A DNA stretch of 13,378 nt from Chloroflexi bacterium UBA4733 (lineage in GTDB: Bacteria; Chloroflexota; UBA4733): contig DHIZ01000078.1 of assembly GCA_002404055.1 (NCBI GenBank), positions 13,343-26,720 on the forward strand. Direction: 5' to 3'. A program made the position numbers and the translations under genes. Every line of letters starts with the position of its first letter. Within the stretch, counting starts at the first letter, position 1. The notes under the pieces were generated by a model. It was not told the origin of the DNA and did not search any database. It worked only from the letters and a program-made list of their open reading frames with translations. This document shows, piece by piece, positions 1-7,389 of the stretch.

Positions 1-74
1 CGGGCCGGGGGCGGCCGGGGGGCCCTGCCCCTACGGCGCTCGGTTGGATGCATGTCTCTGGGGTCCATCGTTCC
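1..74. other. GC-rich intergenic end, possible repeat fragment
   Basis: These bases lie downstream of the sulfatase stop codon and hold no gene I can support. The first 35 bases are almost pure G and C, with overlapping GGCC palindromes and a GGGGGGCCCTGCCCC stretch. This resembles the GC-rich dispersed intergenic repeats of Chloroflexota genomes, but only one end is in view, so it cannot be assigned. It might also act as a structured transcript end for the recQ-sulfatase operon; no T-tract is visible. Confidence 0.25.
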
Positions 75-1358
75 TCATCCTCTGGCCACCCGCACCGGCT
101 GGGGCGGCTCCGGCACGGCGCCGCGCAGCAGCGGGTCGCCGGTCTGTTCCTGCCAGCACTGCAAACGGGCGCGCAGGCCGGCTTTAGTGTCGGCATAGGC
201 AGCGTCAGCGGCCAGGTTGCGGAACTGGTGCGGATCGGCCTGCAGGTCGTAGAGCTCTTCCGGCGGGCGGGGGGCGTCGCGTTCCGGTCCCAGCGCCGAG
301 GCCGCCAGGCTGGGCGCGATATCGGCCGGCAGGGGCAACGCCGGGCCTTCCTCGAAGTTGCGGATGTAGCTCCAGCGCTCGGTGCGGATCACGCGGCGCG
401 GGTCGTAGACGTCGTGATAGGTCTTCTCGGCGAAGACCTCCTGGCGACCGCCGCCAGGCTGGCCGGCGAGCAGCGGGGCGTAGCTGCGACCCTGGGCGGC
501 GGGCGATGGCGCGACGTTGCAGCAATCCAGAATGGTTGGTGTCAGGTCGACGTTGCTGAGCAGGGCCGCGCTGACCTGGCCGGCGGCGATGCGCGCGGGC
601 CAGCGCATCAGCAGGGCTGTGCCGATGCCGGAGTCGTAGAGGGTGCTCTTGGCGCGCGGGAAGGCGATGCCGTGGTCGCTGGTGAAGATGAAGAGCGTGT
701 TCTCAGCGCCCGGCGAACGCTCGATGGCGTCGAGTATCTGTCCGACGCCGGCATCGGCGGCGTGGATCAAGCCGTGGAAGTCGGCCAGGTCTTCGCGCAC
801 CGCCGGGTGGTCGGGCAGGTAGGGCGGCACGTCCAGCGTCGCCGGGTCGTCGGGAGTGTAGCGTGCGTGCTTGAAGGGGCGGTGCGTCTCGGAGGTGGCG
901 ATGTTAGCGAAGAAGGGCCCGTCGTCCGGGCGGCGCGCGGTGATGTAGTCGGCGACCATTGGCGCGATCTCCGAGACCAGATGGGGCCCCTGGGCGTGGA
1001 AGTAGCGGCCGTAGCCCATGCGCAGGGGGTTCTGCTTCTCGTGCTGCATGCCGAAGAGCGTCGTCTCGTAGCCGGCCTTGCCCAGCAACTGGGGCAGCGT
1101 CGGCACGCCGTCCAGCATGTCCCAGCCCCGATTGACCAGACCGTTCAGCCCGACGCTATGCGGGTAGCAGCCGGTGATGATGCTGCCGCGACTGGGGCTG
1201 CAGAGCGGGCACGTCGAAAATTGCTGGGTGAAGCGCAGGCCGGCCGCCGCCAGCCGGTCGAAGTTAGGCGTCTGCAGGCCCGACACGCCGTAACAACCCA
1301 GGCGGCGGCCCAGATCGTGACAGATCATCAGCACTACGTTTGGACGCGTGTCGGCCAT
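75..1358 (-). CDS. sulfatase, heparan N-sulfatase (SGSH)-like
   Basis: A 427-residue type I sulfatase. It hydrolyses sulfate esters or sulfamates using a formylglycine made from an active-site cysteine. The cysteine-type signature C-S-P-S-R is at residues 53-57 (Cys53 the modified residue), followed by G and then I-T-G at 61-63. Metal-site residues are Asp15 in H-D-L-G and Asp228-His229 in T-S-D-H-G. The segment after it (IAFPRAKSTLYDSG, 231-244) resembles N-sulfoglucosamine sulfohydrolases more than arylsulfatases. The first metal position reads His-Asp, not the usual Asp-Asp, which I recall as normal for this subgroup. I see no signal peptide, so the enzyme looks cytoplasmic, and no formylglycine-generating enzyme is in the window. 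The ATG is preceded by a strong purine-rich ribosome site (1367-1378, AGGAGAAAGGAA) lying inside the end of recQ. The substrate is an inference; sulfated glycans are likeliest. Confidence 0.9.
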   Translation of the reverse strand: MADTRPNVVLMICHDLGRRLGCYGVSGLQTPNFDRLAAAGLRFTQQFSTCPLCSPSRGSIITGCYPHSVGLNGLVNRGWDMLDGVPTLPQLLGKAGYETTLFGMQHEKQNPLRMGYGRYFHAQGPHLVSEIAPMVADYITARRPDDGPFFANIATSETHRPFKHARYTPDDPATLDVPPYLPDHPAVREDLADFHGLIHAADAGVGQILDAIERSPGAENTLFIFTSDHGIAFPRAKSTLYDSGIGTALLMRWPARIAAGQVSAALLSNVDLTPTILDCCNVAPSPAAQGRSYAPLLAGQPGGGRQEVFAEKTYHDVYDPRRVIRTERWSYIRNFEEGPALPLPADIAPSLAASALGPERDAPRPPEELYDLQADPHQFRNLAADAAYADTKAGLRARLQCWQEQTGDPLLRGAVPEPPQPVRVARG

Positions 1359-1361
1359 TGG

Positions 1362-3506
1362 TCAGGTTCCTTTCTCCTGTATCAGGGCCAGGATCGCCTC
1401 GCCCCATTGTTCCAGTTTCTGCTTGCCGATGCCGCTGACGTTGCCCAGGGCATAGCTGCTGGCCGGGCGGCGAATGGCGATCTCGTAGAGCGTCGTGTTG
1501 GGCAAGATGACGAAGGCGGCGACACCGTTCGCTTTGGCCTGCTCGGCGCGCCAGGCGCGCAACTGCTCGAAGAGCACCGAGGCCTCCGGCGAGGCTTCCA
1601 CGATGCGGCGCAGCGTCTCGCGCTCCGTGGTTGGCGCTGCCGCCGGGTCCTGGGCATCAGCGGCAGCGTCGGCGTCGGCCACGTAGGGCCGACCGGAGCG
1701 CGCCAGGACCGGTGGGTCCAGTTCGGGCAGCTTCGCCCGGCTCGCCACGCGGAGCAGGCGGTAGCCGTCGCGGCTCTCGAAGTGCTCCAGGTTGCCGTGC
1801 TCGATCAACTGGCTGATCCAGCGTTTCACCTTGTAGGGTCGGGCGGCGGCCAGCAGCCCGTAGGCCGCGTTCTGCTGGGCGGAGGGTGGGGCATCGACGG
1901 AGCCGCTGAGCATGGCGGCCAGCCCGCGCTCGCCGACGGGCCAGGTGAGGCCGTCGGCGGCATCCAGGATGGCCCGCGCCAGGTCCTTGGGCAACGGCGG
2001 CGCGGCGCTGCGTTGTCGCTGCGCGGCAGGACCGGGCGTGCAGACGTCGCACATGCCACAGGGCGTCTCCGCCGTCTCCCCGAAGTGCTCGGCCACCTGC
2101 AGGTGGCGGCAGCGTTCCACGTCGACGAAGGCGATCATACGCTGAGCGCGGTCGTGAGCCTGGTCTTCGTAGCGCCGCAGCAGTTCGCTGATGCGGCGGC
2201 TGGTATCGGGCGGCGGCGGCAACAGTTCGACGCGCACGGCCCGACCGGCGTCGTAGTGCCGCCGCGCTAAGCCGGCCCGCTCCAGCATGCCAATGAAGAC
2301 GCGAGGATCCGTATCCTCCTGCAGCCCGGCTGCTGTACCCAGCTCTTCCGGCGTGACCTCCGTCCAGCCGTCCACGGACTGCCGCTTGAGCTGGGCGTAA
2401 ACTGCCCGCAACTGCTCGATGCTGGGCAGGTCGGTCTGGGCGAAGCGCGTGAGCGATTTGGCGTCGGCGTCGCCGGCGAAGAGGACGCAGGCGCCTGGCG
2501 CGCCGTCACGGCCGGCCCGTCCCACCATCTGCACGTAGCTCTCCAGGGAGTTGGGGAAGTTATAGAGCAGCACCCAGCGGATATCGGCCTTGTCGATGCC
2601 CATGCCGAAGGCGGTGGTGGCGACGACGACGCGCGCGCTGCCCTGCAGGAAGCGATCCTGCACGCGGCTGCGCTCCGCCGCTTCCAACCGGGCGTGGTAG
2701 TGGACTGCGTTGACGCCGCTGCGCTGGAGCAACGCCGCCAGTCGCTCGCACTTCTCGCGCGCGCGGGCGTAGATGATGCCGGAACCAGGCAGCGCGCGCA
2801 CTCGCTCCAGCATAGCCCGCTGCCGGTCGTCCTCACTCTCGACGTGCTCCACCTCGAAGCGCAGGTTGGGCCGCTGCACGCTGGCGCGCACGACGTCCAG
2901 GTCGCGGCCCAGCGAGAGGGCGATGTCGCGCTCGGTGGTCGGCGTAGCGGTGGCCGTGAGGCCGAGGACGGATGGGTTACCGAGGTCTTCCAGCGCCGCG
3001 CGGATGAACATGTAGTCGGGTCGGAAGTCGTGCCCCCACATGCTGACACAATGCACTTCGTCGATCACCACCAACCCGATCCCGGCGCTGCGCAGAGCTG
3101 CCACGAAGTTGCGCTGGCGCAGCCGCTCCGGCGCTGCATAGAGCAGCTTGTACTGCCCTTGCGCCAGCGCCTGCACGCGGCGGCCGGCCTCCCCCTGCTC
3201 CAACGAGGAATTGATCAGCGTCGCCTGCCTGGCGATGGCCGGCGGCAGGTTGTCGACCTGGTCTTTCATCAGGGCGATCAAGGGGGAAATGACCAGCGTG
3301 GGGGAGGGCCGCAGCATGGCGGCCAGTTGGTAGCAGAGCGACTTGCCGGCGCCGGTCGGCATGAGGGCCAGCGTGTCGCGCCCGGCCACCGCCCGCCGCA
3401 CGATCTCCTCCTGTCCGGCGCGGAAAGCGGCGAAGCCGAAGTAGCGCTGCAAGGCGGCGGCAAGCTCGGGCGATTGCTCAGTCTGGGTGGCAGTCGAAGG
3501 CATCAT
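1362..3506 (-). CDS. recQ: ATP-dependent DNA helicase RecQ
   Basis: A 714-residue superfamily 2 3'-5' DNA helicase for recombination and stalled-fork repair. Motifs in order: Walker A T-G-A-G-K-S at 51-56; Walker B D-E-V-H at 149-152, joined to the RecQ aromatic loop (Trp157, Phe161); T-A-T-A-T near 184-188; motif VI Q-M-V-G-R-A-G-R-D-G at 326-335; four zinc-binding cysteines at 466, 483, 486 and 489; a winged-helix region about 500-590; and a C-terminal HRDC domain about 645-712. So the protein is full length with all usual domains. The DEVH box replaces the common DEAH. I start at tandem ATGs (3506 or 3503); an upstream in-frame start at 3635 would add 43 low-complexity residues with no homology. 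There is no clear ribosome site before the ATG, but a TACACT box lies 9 bases upstream (see separate entry). The stop codon is 3 bp from the downstream sulfatase start. Confidence 0.95.
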   Translation of the reverse strand: MMPSTATQTEQSPELAAALQRYFGFAAFRAGQEEIVRRAVAGRDTLALMPTGAGKSLCYQLAAMLRPSPTLVISPLIALMKDQVDNLPPAIARQATLINSSLEQGEAGRRVQALAQGQYKLLYAAPERLRQRNFVAALRSAGIGLVVIDEVHCVSMWGHDFRPDYMFIRAALEDLGNPSVLGLTATATPTTERDIALSLGRDLDVVRASVQRPNLRFEVEHVESEDDRQRAMLERVRALPGSGIIYARAREKCERLAALLQRSGVNAVHYHARLEAAERSRVQDRFLQGSARVVVATTAFGMGIDKADIRWVLLYNFPNSLESYVQMVGRAGRDGAPGACVLFAGDADAKSLTRFAQTDLPSIEQLRAVYAQLKRQSVDGWTEVTPEELGTAAGLQEDTDPRVFIGMLERAGLARRHYDAGRAVRVELLPPPPDTSRRISELLRRYEDQAHDRAQRMIAFVDVERCRHLQVAEHFGETAETPCGMCDVCTPGPAAQRQRSAAPPLPKDLARAILDAADGLTWPVGERGLAAMLSGSVDAPPSAQQNAAYGLLAAARPYKVKRWISQLIEHGNLEHFESRDGYRLLRVASRAKLPELDPPVLARSGRPYVADADAAADAQDPAAAPTTERETLRRIVEASPEASVLFEQLRAWRAEQAKANGVAAFVILPNTTLYEIAIRRPASSYALGNVSGIGKQKLEQWGEAILALIQEKGT

Positions 3507-3515
3507 AGGCGAGCT

Positions 3516-3521
3516 AGTGTA
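3516..3521 (-). promoter_or_regulatory. -10-like TACACT box just upstream of recQ
   Basis: Read on the minus strand, TACACT ends 9 bases before the first recQ ATG (3506), and no Shine-Dalgarno sequence lies between. This spacing would put the transcription start at or within a base or two of the start codon, giving a leaderless or nearly leaderless mRNA. No convincing -35 box is seen. The call is inference from spacing only. Confidence 0.35.
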
Positions 3522-3545
3522 GCACCCGTGCAAAGGGGCCAGACC

Positions 3546-3574
3546 TTGACACGGAGCACATCGTGCCGGAATAC
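3546..3574 (+). promoter_or_regulatory. possible promoter for the GNAT gene
   Basis: A perfect TTGACA stands at 3546-3551 on the plus strand. At 17 bases spacing the -10 position reads GAATAC, which is a poor match. If real, it would give a leader of about 110 bases before the GTG at 3692. That leader contains a hairpin with a 7-bp perfect stem (CCTGCCG/CGGCAGG at 3646-3652 and 3663-3669, 10-base loop) ending 7 bases before the ribosome site. Confidence 0.25.
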
Positions 3575-3691
3575 CAGCGCGCCCGCCGCCGCCTTGGCCT
3601 CCCCGCCGTATAGCCTCGTTCGGGGGTGGCCGCACGATCTCGATACCTGCCGTGGGGGCGTGCGGCAGGACGGATCAAGAGGAGTAACCGC

Positions 3692-4244
3692 GTGTTGACG
3701 CTCGAGACCCCCCCGTCTCTTCCTCATATCGACGCCGCATGCCGTCCTTCAGGCCCGCCTGATGCAGTCTGACTTCGAGGCGCAGGTGCCCAGGCAAGCT
3801 CTGCGCGACGGCCGGACCAGCTTCGAGGCGGTCAAGGTGCGTTTCCCGCCGGAGTGGCCTGGCGCTGCCCTGGCGCTGTTTCCCACCTGGGCAGCGCAAC
3901 TCGCCACCAATCCCCAGTACGCCGACTGGGGAGGGACCATGATCGAGCGTTCCACGCTGCTCGCTGTCGGTCAGATGAGCTTCAAGGAGCTGCCGGACGA
4001 GGGCGGCACAGTCGAGTTGGGCTACGGCGTGAACCCGTCCTCTCAGAATCGGGGCTATGCCACCGAGATGGCGCGAGCGCTGGTCGCCTGGGCCGTGAAG
4101 CAACCTGCGGTGCGCCGCATCACGGCAGAGTGCCGGGAGGATAACGCTGCCTCGGTCCGCGTGCTTGAGAAGGTCGGATTCCGTCCAGTAGGCCGCCGGC
4201 TCGATGACGCCGAGTTGCTGATAACCTGGGAGTGGTCGCCATGA
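3692..4244 (+). CDS. GNAT family N-acetyltransferase, frameshifted near its N-terminus
   Basis: A GNAT-fold acetyltransferase that moves acetyl from acetyl-CoA to an unknown amine. The open part begins at ATG 3762 (160 residues). It carries motif A with the CoA-binding loop Q-N-R-G-Y-A-T-E at 95-102, then the typical E-x-N-x-A-S-x-R-V-L-E-K-x-G-F block at 126-140. This start lacks the first strand of the fold. Upstream is a strong ribosome site (AAGAGGAG, 3677-3684) 7 bases before GTG 3692, which reads V-L-T-L-E-T-P, the classic GNAT beginning. The other half, R-L-F-L-I-S-T-P, is in the frame of ATG 3762. The switch falls in a run of seven C (3708-3714); six C would give one open frame of 183 residues. 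It is either a real inactivating or slippage-prone frameshift or a base-calling error. The long minus-strand ORF opposite is only a shadow. Confidence 0.8.
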
Positions 4245-4251
4245 TACCCAG

Positions 4252-4458
4252 ATGAGCGGAAGGCTGCCCGGACGCGGCCGCGCCGACGAGCGCGTCCACA
4301 TCGCCTTCGGCAACGACTGGACCATCCGCCTGATCGGCGACCAGCCCGACCGCCTGCAGGAGGCCGTCGAGGAAACGATCCGCCAACTCACGCGCTATCC
4401 CAGCAGTGTAGATTGGCCTGACAGGCTAGGCCGCCGCTACTTGAAGGCGACCGGCTGA
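4252..4458 (+). CDS. small hypothetical protein, 68 aa
   Basis: A short ORF starting 7 bases after the GNAT stop codon in the same direction. Codon third positions are strongly G/C and composition looks protein-like: a basic N-terminus (RLPGRGRADERVH), then a segment HIAFGNDWTIRLIGDQ compatible with beta strands, a likely helix DRLQEAVEETIRQL and a basic C-terminus. I do not recognise the family. There is no clear ribosome site, so it would need translational coupling to the GNAT gene. It ends 44 bases before the palindromic repeat at 4503. It could be a genuine small protein, a remnant of a longer gene, or chance. Confidence 0.4.
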   Translation: MSGRLPGRGRADERVHIAFGNDWTIRLIGDQPDRLQEAVEETIRQLTRYPSSVDWPDRLGRRYLKATG

Positions 4459-4502
4459 GTGGTGCATCTACCAAGGTCAGCGCAGTTCCTGAGTAGGCGG
4501 CC

Positions 4503-4625
4503 GGCGACTGAAATCGCGCCTAATGCCAGCGAAGCCCGCCTGCGCGGGCTGGGGACAAGTCCGCGCAGGCGGACTTTGCCGGGTACCCGCGCGTAGCGTG
4601 GGTGTTAGCCGCGACTTTAGTCGCC
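4503..4625. repeat. compound palindromic intergenic repeat (nested hairpins)
   Basis: Outer arms at 4503-4523 and 4605-4625 are inverted copies matching at 18 of 21 positions, and each is itself a small palindrome (the right arm has GCGACT-TT-AGTCGC). Between them are three hairpins: AGCCCGC/GCGGGCT at 4533-4550 with a CTGC loop; AAGTCCGC/GCGGACTT at 4557-4576 with a GCAG loop; and ACCCGCGC/GCGTGGGT at 4585-4603, with one G-T pair. The first two also pair with each other over 12 perfect bases (4536-4547 with 4561-4572), so two alternative folds exist. The design suggests a dispersed, REP/BIME-like or MITE-like element as I recall from Roseiflexus and relatives. Only one copy is in this window. 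It may also end transcription of the GNAT unit. Confidence 0.75.
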
Positions 4626-4936
4626 AGGCGTGCGGTGGCAATGTGGACCGAAGTTCAATGGAGTCGCGCACATGACCGTTCCCTCTTCCCGCGCTATGCT
4701 CGTCATCCAACTGTTGGTAATTTGTCTGGATTGGCCTCCCAGGGGAACCGTTGCGTGTTCAAGCGCTCCTGGATAATGAAGACCTTCAGACCGGCGTAGG
4801 TACAGCACGTCCCACTGGGTAGTCGTCGCCGGCCAGGGGCGCGCTGCCACCCCAGCGCGGCGCTCCCAGTTCGGCAACGCGCACTTTGCCATGCCGCAGA
4901 GTACTAAAGACTGCTGGCGCCTGGGTCTCAACGCCG
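4626..4936. other. about 310 bp without a supported gene
   Basis: This lies between the palindromic repeat and the end of the MFS transporter gene. The best ORF is on the minus strand, ATG at 4892 to stop 4617 (91 codons), starting MAKCALPNWERR and running into the right arm of the repeat. It has no family I recognise, has no clear ribosome site and includes codons inside a repeat, so I do not call it. The stretch is less GC-biased by codon position than the neighbouring genes. It could be a decayed gene or mobile-element remnant. Confidence 0.3.
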
Positions 4937-6133
4937 CTACTCGCGCTGCCCCAAGGCGACGAACGCGCCGAGGAGCAAGAGGCCGGCCGAGAGCGCCAGC
5001 CCCAGGCGCACGCCCCCGGAGCGGTCGGCGAGCACGCCGGAGAGCAGGGGACCGATGCATTGCCCGCTGGCGAAGACGACCGTCAGCGCGGCGATCCCGC
5101 CGGTCCAGCTGTGCGGCGGCAGGATGCGCCGCGCTACCGTCGTGACCGCCGTGACCACATTCAAGAACGAGCCGCCAAACAGCAGCGCCGAGAGGAGGGC
5201 CGCAACGGTCGACGGATTGGCGACCGGCAGCGCCGCACCGATCGCCAACACCAGCATCGTGAGTGCGAGGCCGCGTCCGCCGGGGAGGCGCTCCAGAAGC
5301 GGACCCCACAGGGCGGGCGAGGCGATGGCTGCGAGTCCGAGCAGCGCCCAGAACAGGCTCACGAGGCCGACACCGGCCCCTTCGCCGCGCAGCAGGGCAA
5401 CGATGAACGTGATGTAGGCAATGTAGCCCGTCCCGAAGAGCACGTAGGCGCCGAAGGTGAAGCGCAGCAGCCGGACGGAGGTAGCGCGGGCGGCCGCCGA
5501 CGGAGCCGCTGCTATCTCGTCCACTCGCCGCAGGGCCGGGCAGGCGGCCAGCAGAGCCAGGATGCTGAGACCCCCTAAACTCAGCCAGCCCAAACGCCAG
5601 GAGTGCGGCGTCACGGTGATCAGCGGGTTGACGGCAAGGGCGGAGATGAGGATGCCCAGGCCGCCGCCGGCGAAATACAGGGAAAGGAGGAGAGAGCTGC
5701 GCTTAGCGATTCGTCCGCCGAGATGCGCGACCAGACCGCCACCGGCGATGAACGTGATCGCGCCGGCCACACCGGCCACCACCCGCAACAACAGCAGTGC
5801 CGGGAAGCTCGTCGTAACGGCGGAGAGCAGCAGCGCGGCAGCGGTGACGGCGATGCCGTAGGCGAACGCCGGGCGGGCGCCGAACCGCTGGGCTGTTGCT
5901 GTGGCAACGAGGGCGCCGAACAGGTAGCCGAGGGCGTTGGCGGTGTTCATCGCCCCGGCCTGCGCGAAAGTCCAGGCCAGGTCGGTACGCATCCCCGGCA
6001 GGAGCAGGGCATAGGCGAAGCGGGCGAAACCGATGGCGACGGCCGGGCCGAACGATAATCCGGCAGCAGCCAGCAGGGAGCTGCGGAGATCCGTGGGTCG
6101 ATCCAGCCGTGCCGCCAAATCAGTGTCGACCAT
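4937..6133 (-). CDS. MFS transporter, YbfB/YjiJ-like
   Basis: A 398-residue inner-membrane transporter of the major facilitator superfamily with about 12 hydrophobic segments. The first membrane region, with G-F-A-R-F-A-Y-A-L-L-L-P-G-M followed by N-T-A-N-A-L-G-Y-L-F-G-A, is the pattern of the YbfB/YjiJ family (Pfam MFS_4). A basic and glycine-rich cytoplasmic loop (AHLGGRIAKRSS) is near the middle of the first half, and a hydrophilic loop of about 25 residues joins the two halves. The substrate is unknown; members are usually described only as sugar or drug-like exporters. I prefer ATG 6133 over the in-frame GTG 6178, because GTGGAG lies 8 bases upstream of the ATG and the added N-terminus (MRLIESGSAGSGAGG) is low-complexity. 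It is divergent from the oxidoreductase gene, with 173 bp between the starts. Confidence 0.88.
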   Translation of the reverse strand: MVDTDLAARLDRPTDLRSSLLAAAGLSFGPAVAIGFARFAYALLLPGMRTDLAWTFAQAGAMNTANALGYLFGALVATATAQRFGARPAFAYGIAVTAAALLLSAVTTSFPALLLLRVVAGVAGAITFIAGGGLVAHLGGRIAKRSSLLLSLYFAGGGLGILISALAVNPLITVTPHSWRLGWLSLGGLSILALLAACPALRRVDEIAAAPSAAARATSVRLLRFTFGAYVLFGTGYIAYITFIVALLRGEGAGVGLVSLFWALLGLAAIASPALWGPLLERLPGGRGLALTMLVLAIGAALPVANPSTVAALLSALLFGGSFLNVVTAVTTVARRILPPHSWTGGIAALTVVFASGQCIGPLLSGVLADRSGGVRLGLALSAGLLLLGAFVALGQRE

Positions 6134-6306
6134 GCCCCCTGCTCCACTCCCGGCGCTACCGGATTCGATCAGCCGCACCCGCGTGTGGCCTCAGCGCGCC
6201 GCCGGTCGGCTGCCCCGGCGACACGCTATCAGGAACACTGCGCTCCTGCTGCGGATAGTGTAAGGTTCCCTACGGCACATCGGCCTGGAAGGTATTGGTG
6301 AGTATT

Positions 6307-7389
6307 ATGTCCGCGACCGACCCGGTCACGTTCGGTATCATTGGCGGCGGTTGGCGCGCCGAGTTCTTCCTGCGTATCGCGCAGGCACTACCGGACCGCT
6401 TCCGGGTCGGCGGCATGGTAGTGCGCGATGTCGGCAAGGGCCAGGCGCTGGAGGCGGCATGGGGCGTACACACCTATCGCACGCCGGGTGAACTGTTGGC
6501 GGCGATGCCTTTGGCGTTCACTGTGCTGTCTGTGCCGGTGGCTGTGGCGCCGCAACTGCTGGAAGAACTGGCGCAACGGCAGATGCCGACGCTAACGGAA
6601 ACGCCGCCGGCGCGCGACCTGGCGGGGCTGCAGGCGGTCTATCGCCTGGTCGAGCAGGGTGCACGCGTCCAGGTGGCGGAACAGTTCCTCTTCCAGCCGT
6701 TGCACGCCGCCCGCCTGGCGCTGGTGCAGTCCGGCCGGCTCGGAGCAATATCCCAGGTGCAGGTGAGTGTCGCCCACGGCTATCACGGCTTGAGCATCCT
6801 GCGCCACATGCTCGGCGTCGGCTTCGCACCGGTGACGATCACTGCCCGCGAGTTCCGTTCCGCGCTGCTGGCAGGTCCCACGCGGCAGGGTCCGCCCAGC
6901 GCCGAGCAATTGGCGCCCTCCCGGCAGTTGCTCGCCTGGCTTGATTTTGGCGACAAGCTGGGCATCTTCGACTTCGCCGGGGAGATGTACTTTTCCTGGA
7001 TTCGCTCGCAGCGCCTGCTGGTGCGCGGTGAACGCGGCGAGATCAACAACGCGCAGGTGCGCTACCTGCAAGACTTTGGCACACCGATCAGCTTCGACCT
7101 CCGCCGACAAGACGCCGGAGAGGAGGGCAACCTGGAGGGCTACTTCCACCGCGGCATCCTCGGCGGCAGCGAGTGGCTCTACCGCAATCCCTTCGCCCCC
7201 GCTCGCCTGACCGACGAGGAGGTCGCCATCGCCACCGCCCTGGCCAAGATGGCGGACTATGTCAATGGCGGCCCCGACTGCTACTCGCTGGCGGAAGCCG
7301 CGCAGGACCAATACCTCGCGTTGAGCATCGAGCAAGCAATCACGAGTGGCGCGGCGGTTCGCACGACGCCCCAACCCTGGCAACCGTGA
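6307..7389 (+). CDS. Gfo/Idh/MocA family oxidoreductase with Glu-Thr-Pro motif
   Basis: A 360-residue protein with an N-terminal Rossmann fold, G-I-I-G-G-G-W at 10-16, and a C-terminal alpha/beta substrate domain. This family usually oxidises or reduces sugar or inositol hydroxyls with NAD(P). The family motif normally E-K-P reads E98-T99-P100 here (codon ACG at 6601-6603), so the catalytic lysine is absent. The downstream active-site region reads H-G-Y-H at 157-160 and keeps the conserved histidine. It may be a changed or non-redox member; I recall relatives with E-T-P-P-A, so this may be normal for the subfamily. The start is uncertain: TTG 6295, GTG 6298 (GGAAGG 5 bases upstream) and ATG 6307 (GGTGAG upstream) are all in frame. 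The gene ends directly at the inverted-repeat element. Confidence 0.85.
   Translation: MSATDPVTFGIIGGGWRAEFFLRIAQALPDRFRVGGMVVRDVGKGQALEAAWGVHTYRTPGELLAAMPLAFTVLSVPVAVAPQLLEELAQRQMPTLTETPPARDLAGLQAVYRLVEQGARVQVAEQFLFQPLHAARLALVQSGRLGAISQVQVSVAHGYHGLSILRHMLGVGFAPVTITAREFRSALLAGPTRQGPPSAEQLAPSRQLLAWLDFGDKLGIFDFAGEMYFSWIRSQRLLVRGERGEINNAQVRYLQDFGTPISFDLRRQDAGEEGNLEGYFHRGILGGSEWLYRNPFAPARLTDEEVAIATALAKMADYVNGGPDCYSLAEAAQDQYLALSIEQAITSGAAVRTTPQPWQP

Noticed and set aside
48..2270. A 740-codon plus-strand open frame opposite the sulfatase and recQ genes
   Set aside because: It runs across the boundary of two well-supported genes, has a low-complexity R/G/A/V/Q-rich translation without any domain, and is explained by scarce stop codons in the antisense frame of GC-rich genes.
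3507..3635. An N-terminal extension of recQ to an upstream start
   Set aside because: The 43 added residues are low-complexity and unlike RecQ proteins; the tandem ATG at 3506/3503 begins just before the conserved helicase region.
3675..4391. A 238-codon minus-strand open frame opposite the GNAT gene
   Set aside because: The plus strand has clear acetyltransferase motifs and a ribosome site; the minus frame has no recognisable domain.
6231..6270. An imperfect inverted repeat (GGAACACT with AGTGT and TTCC) between the MFS and oxidoreductase genes as a shared operator
   Set aside because: The right half has a 4-base insertion, promoter boxes on either strand are poor, and no regulator gene is adjacent.
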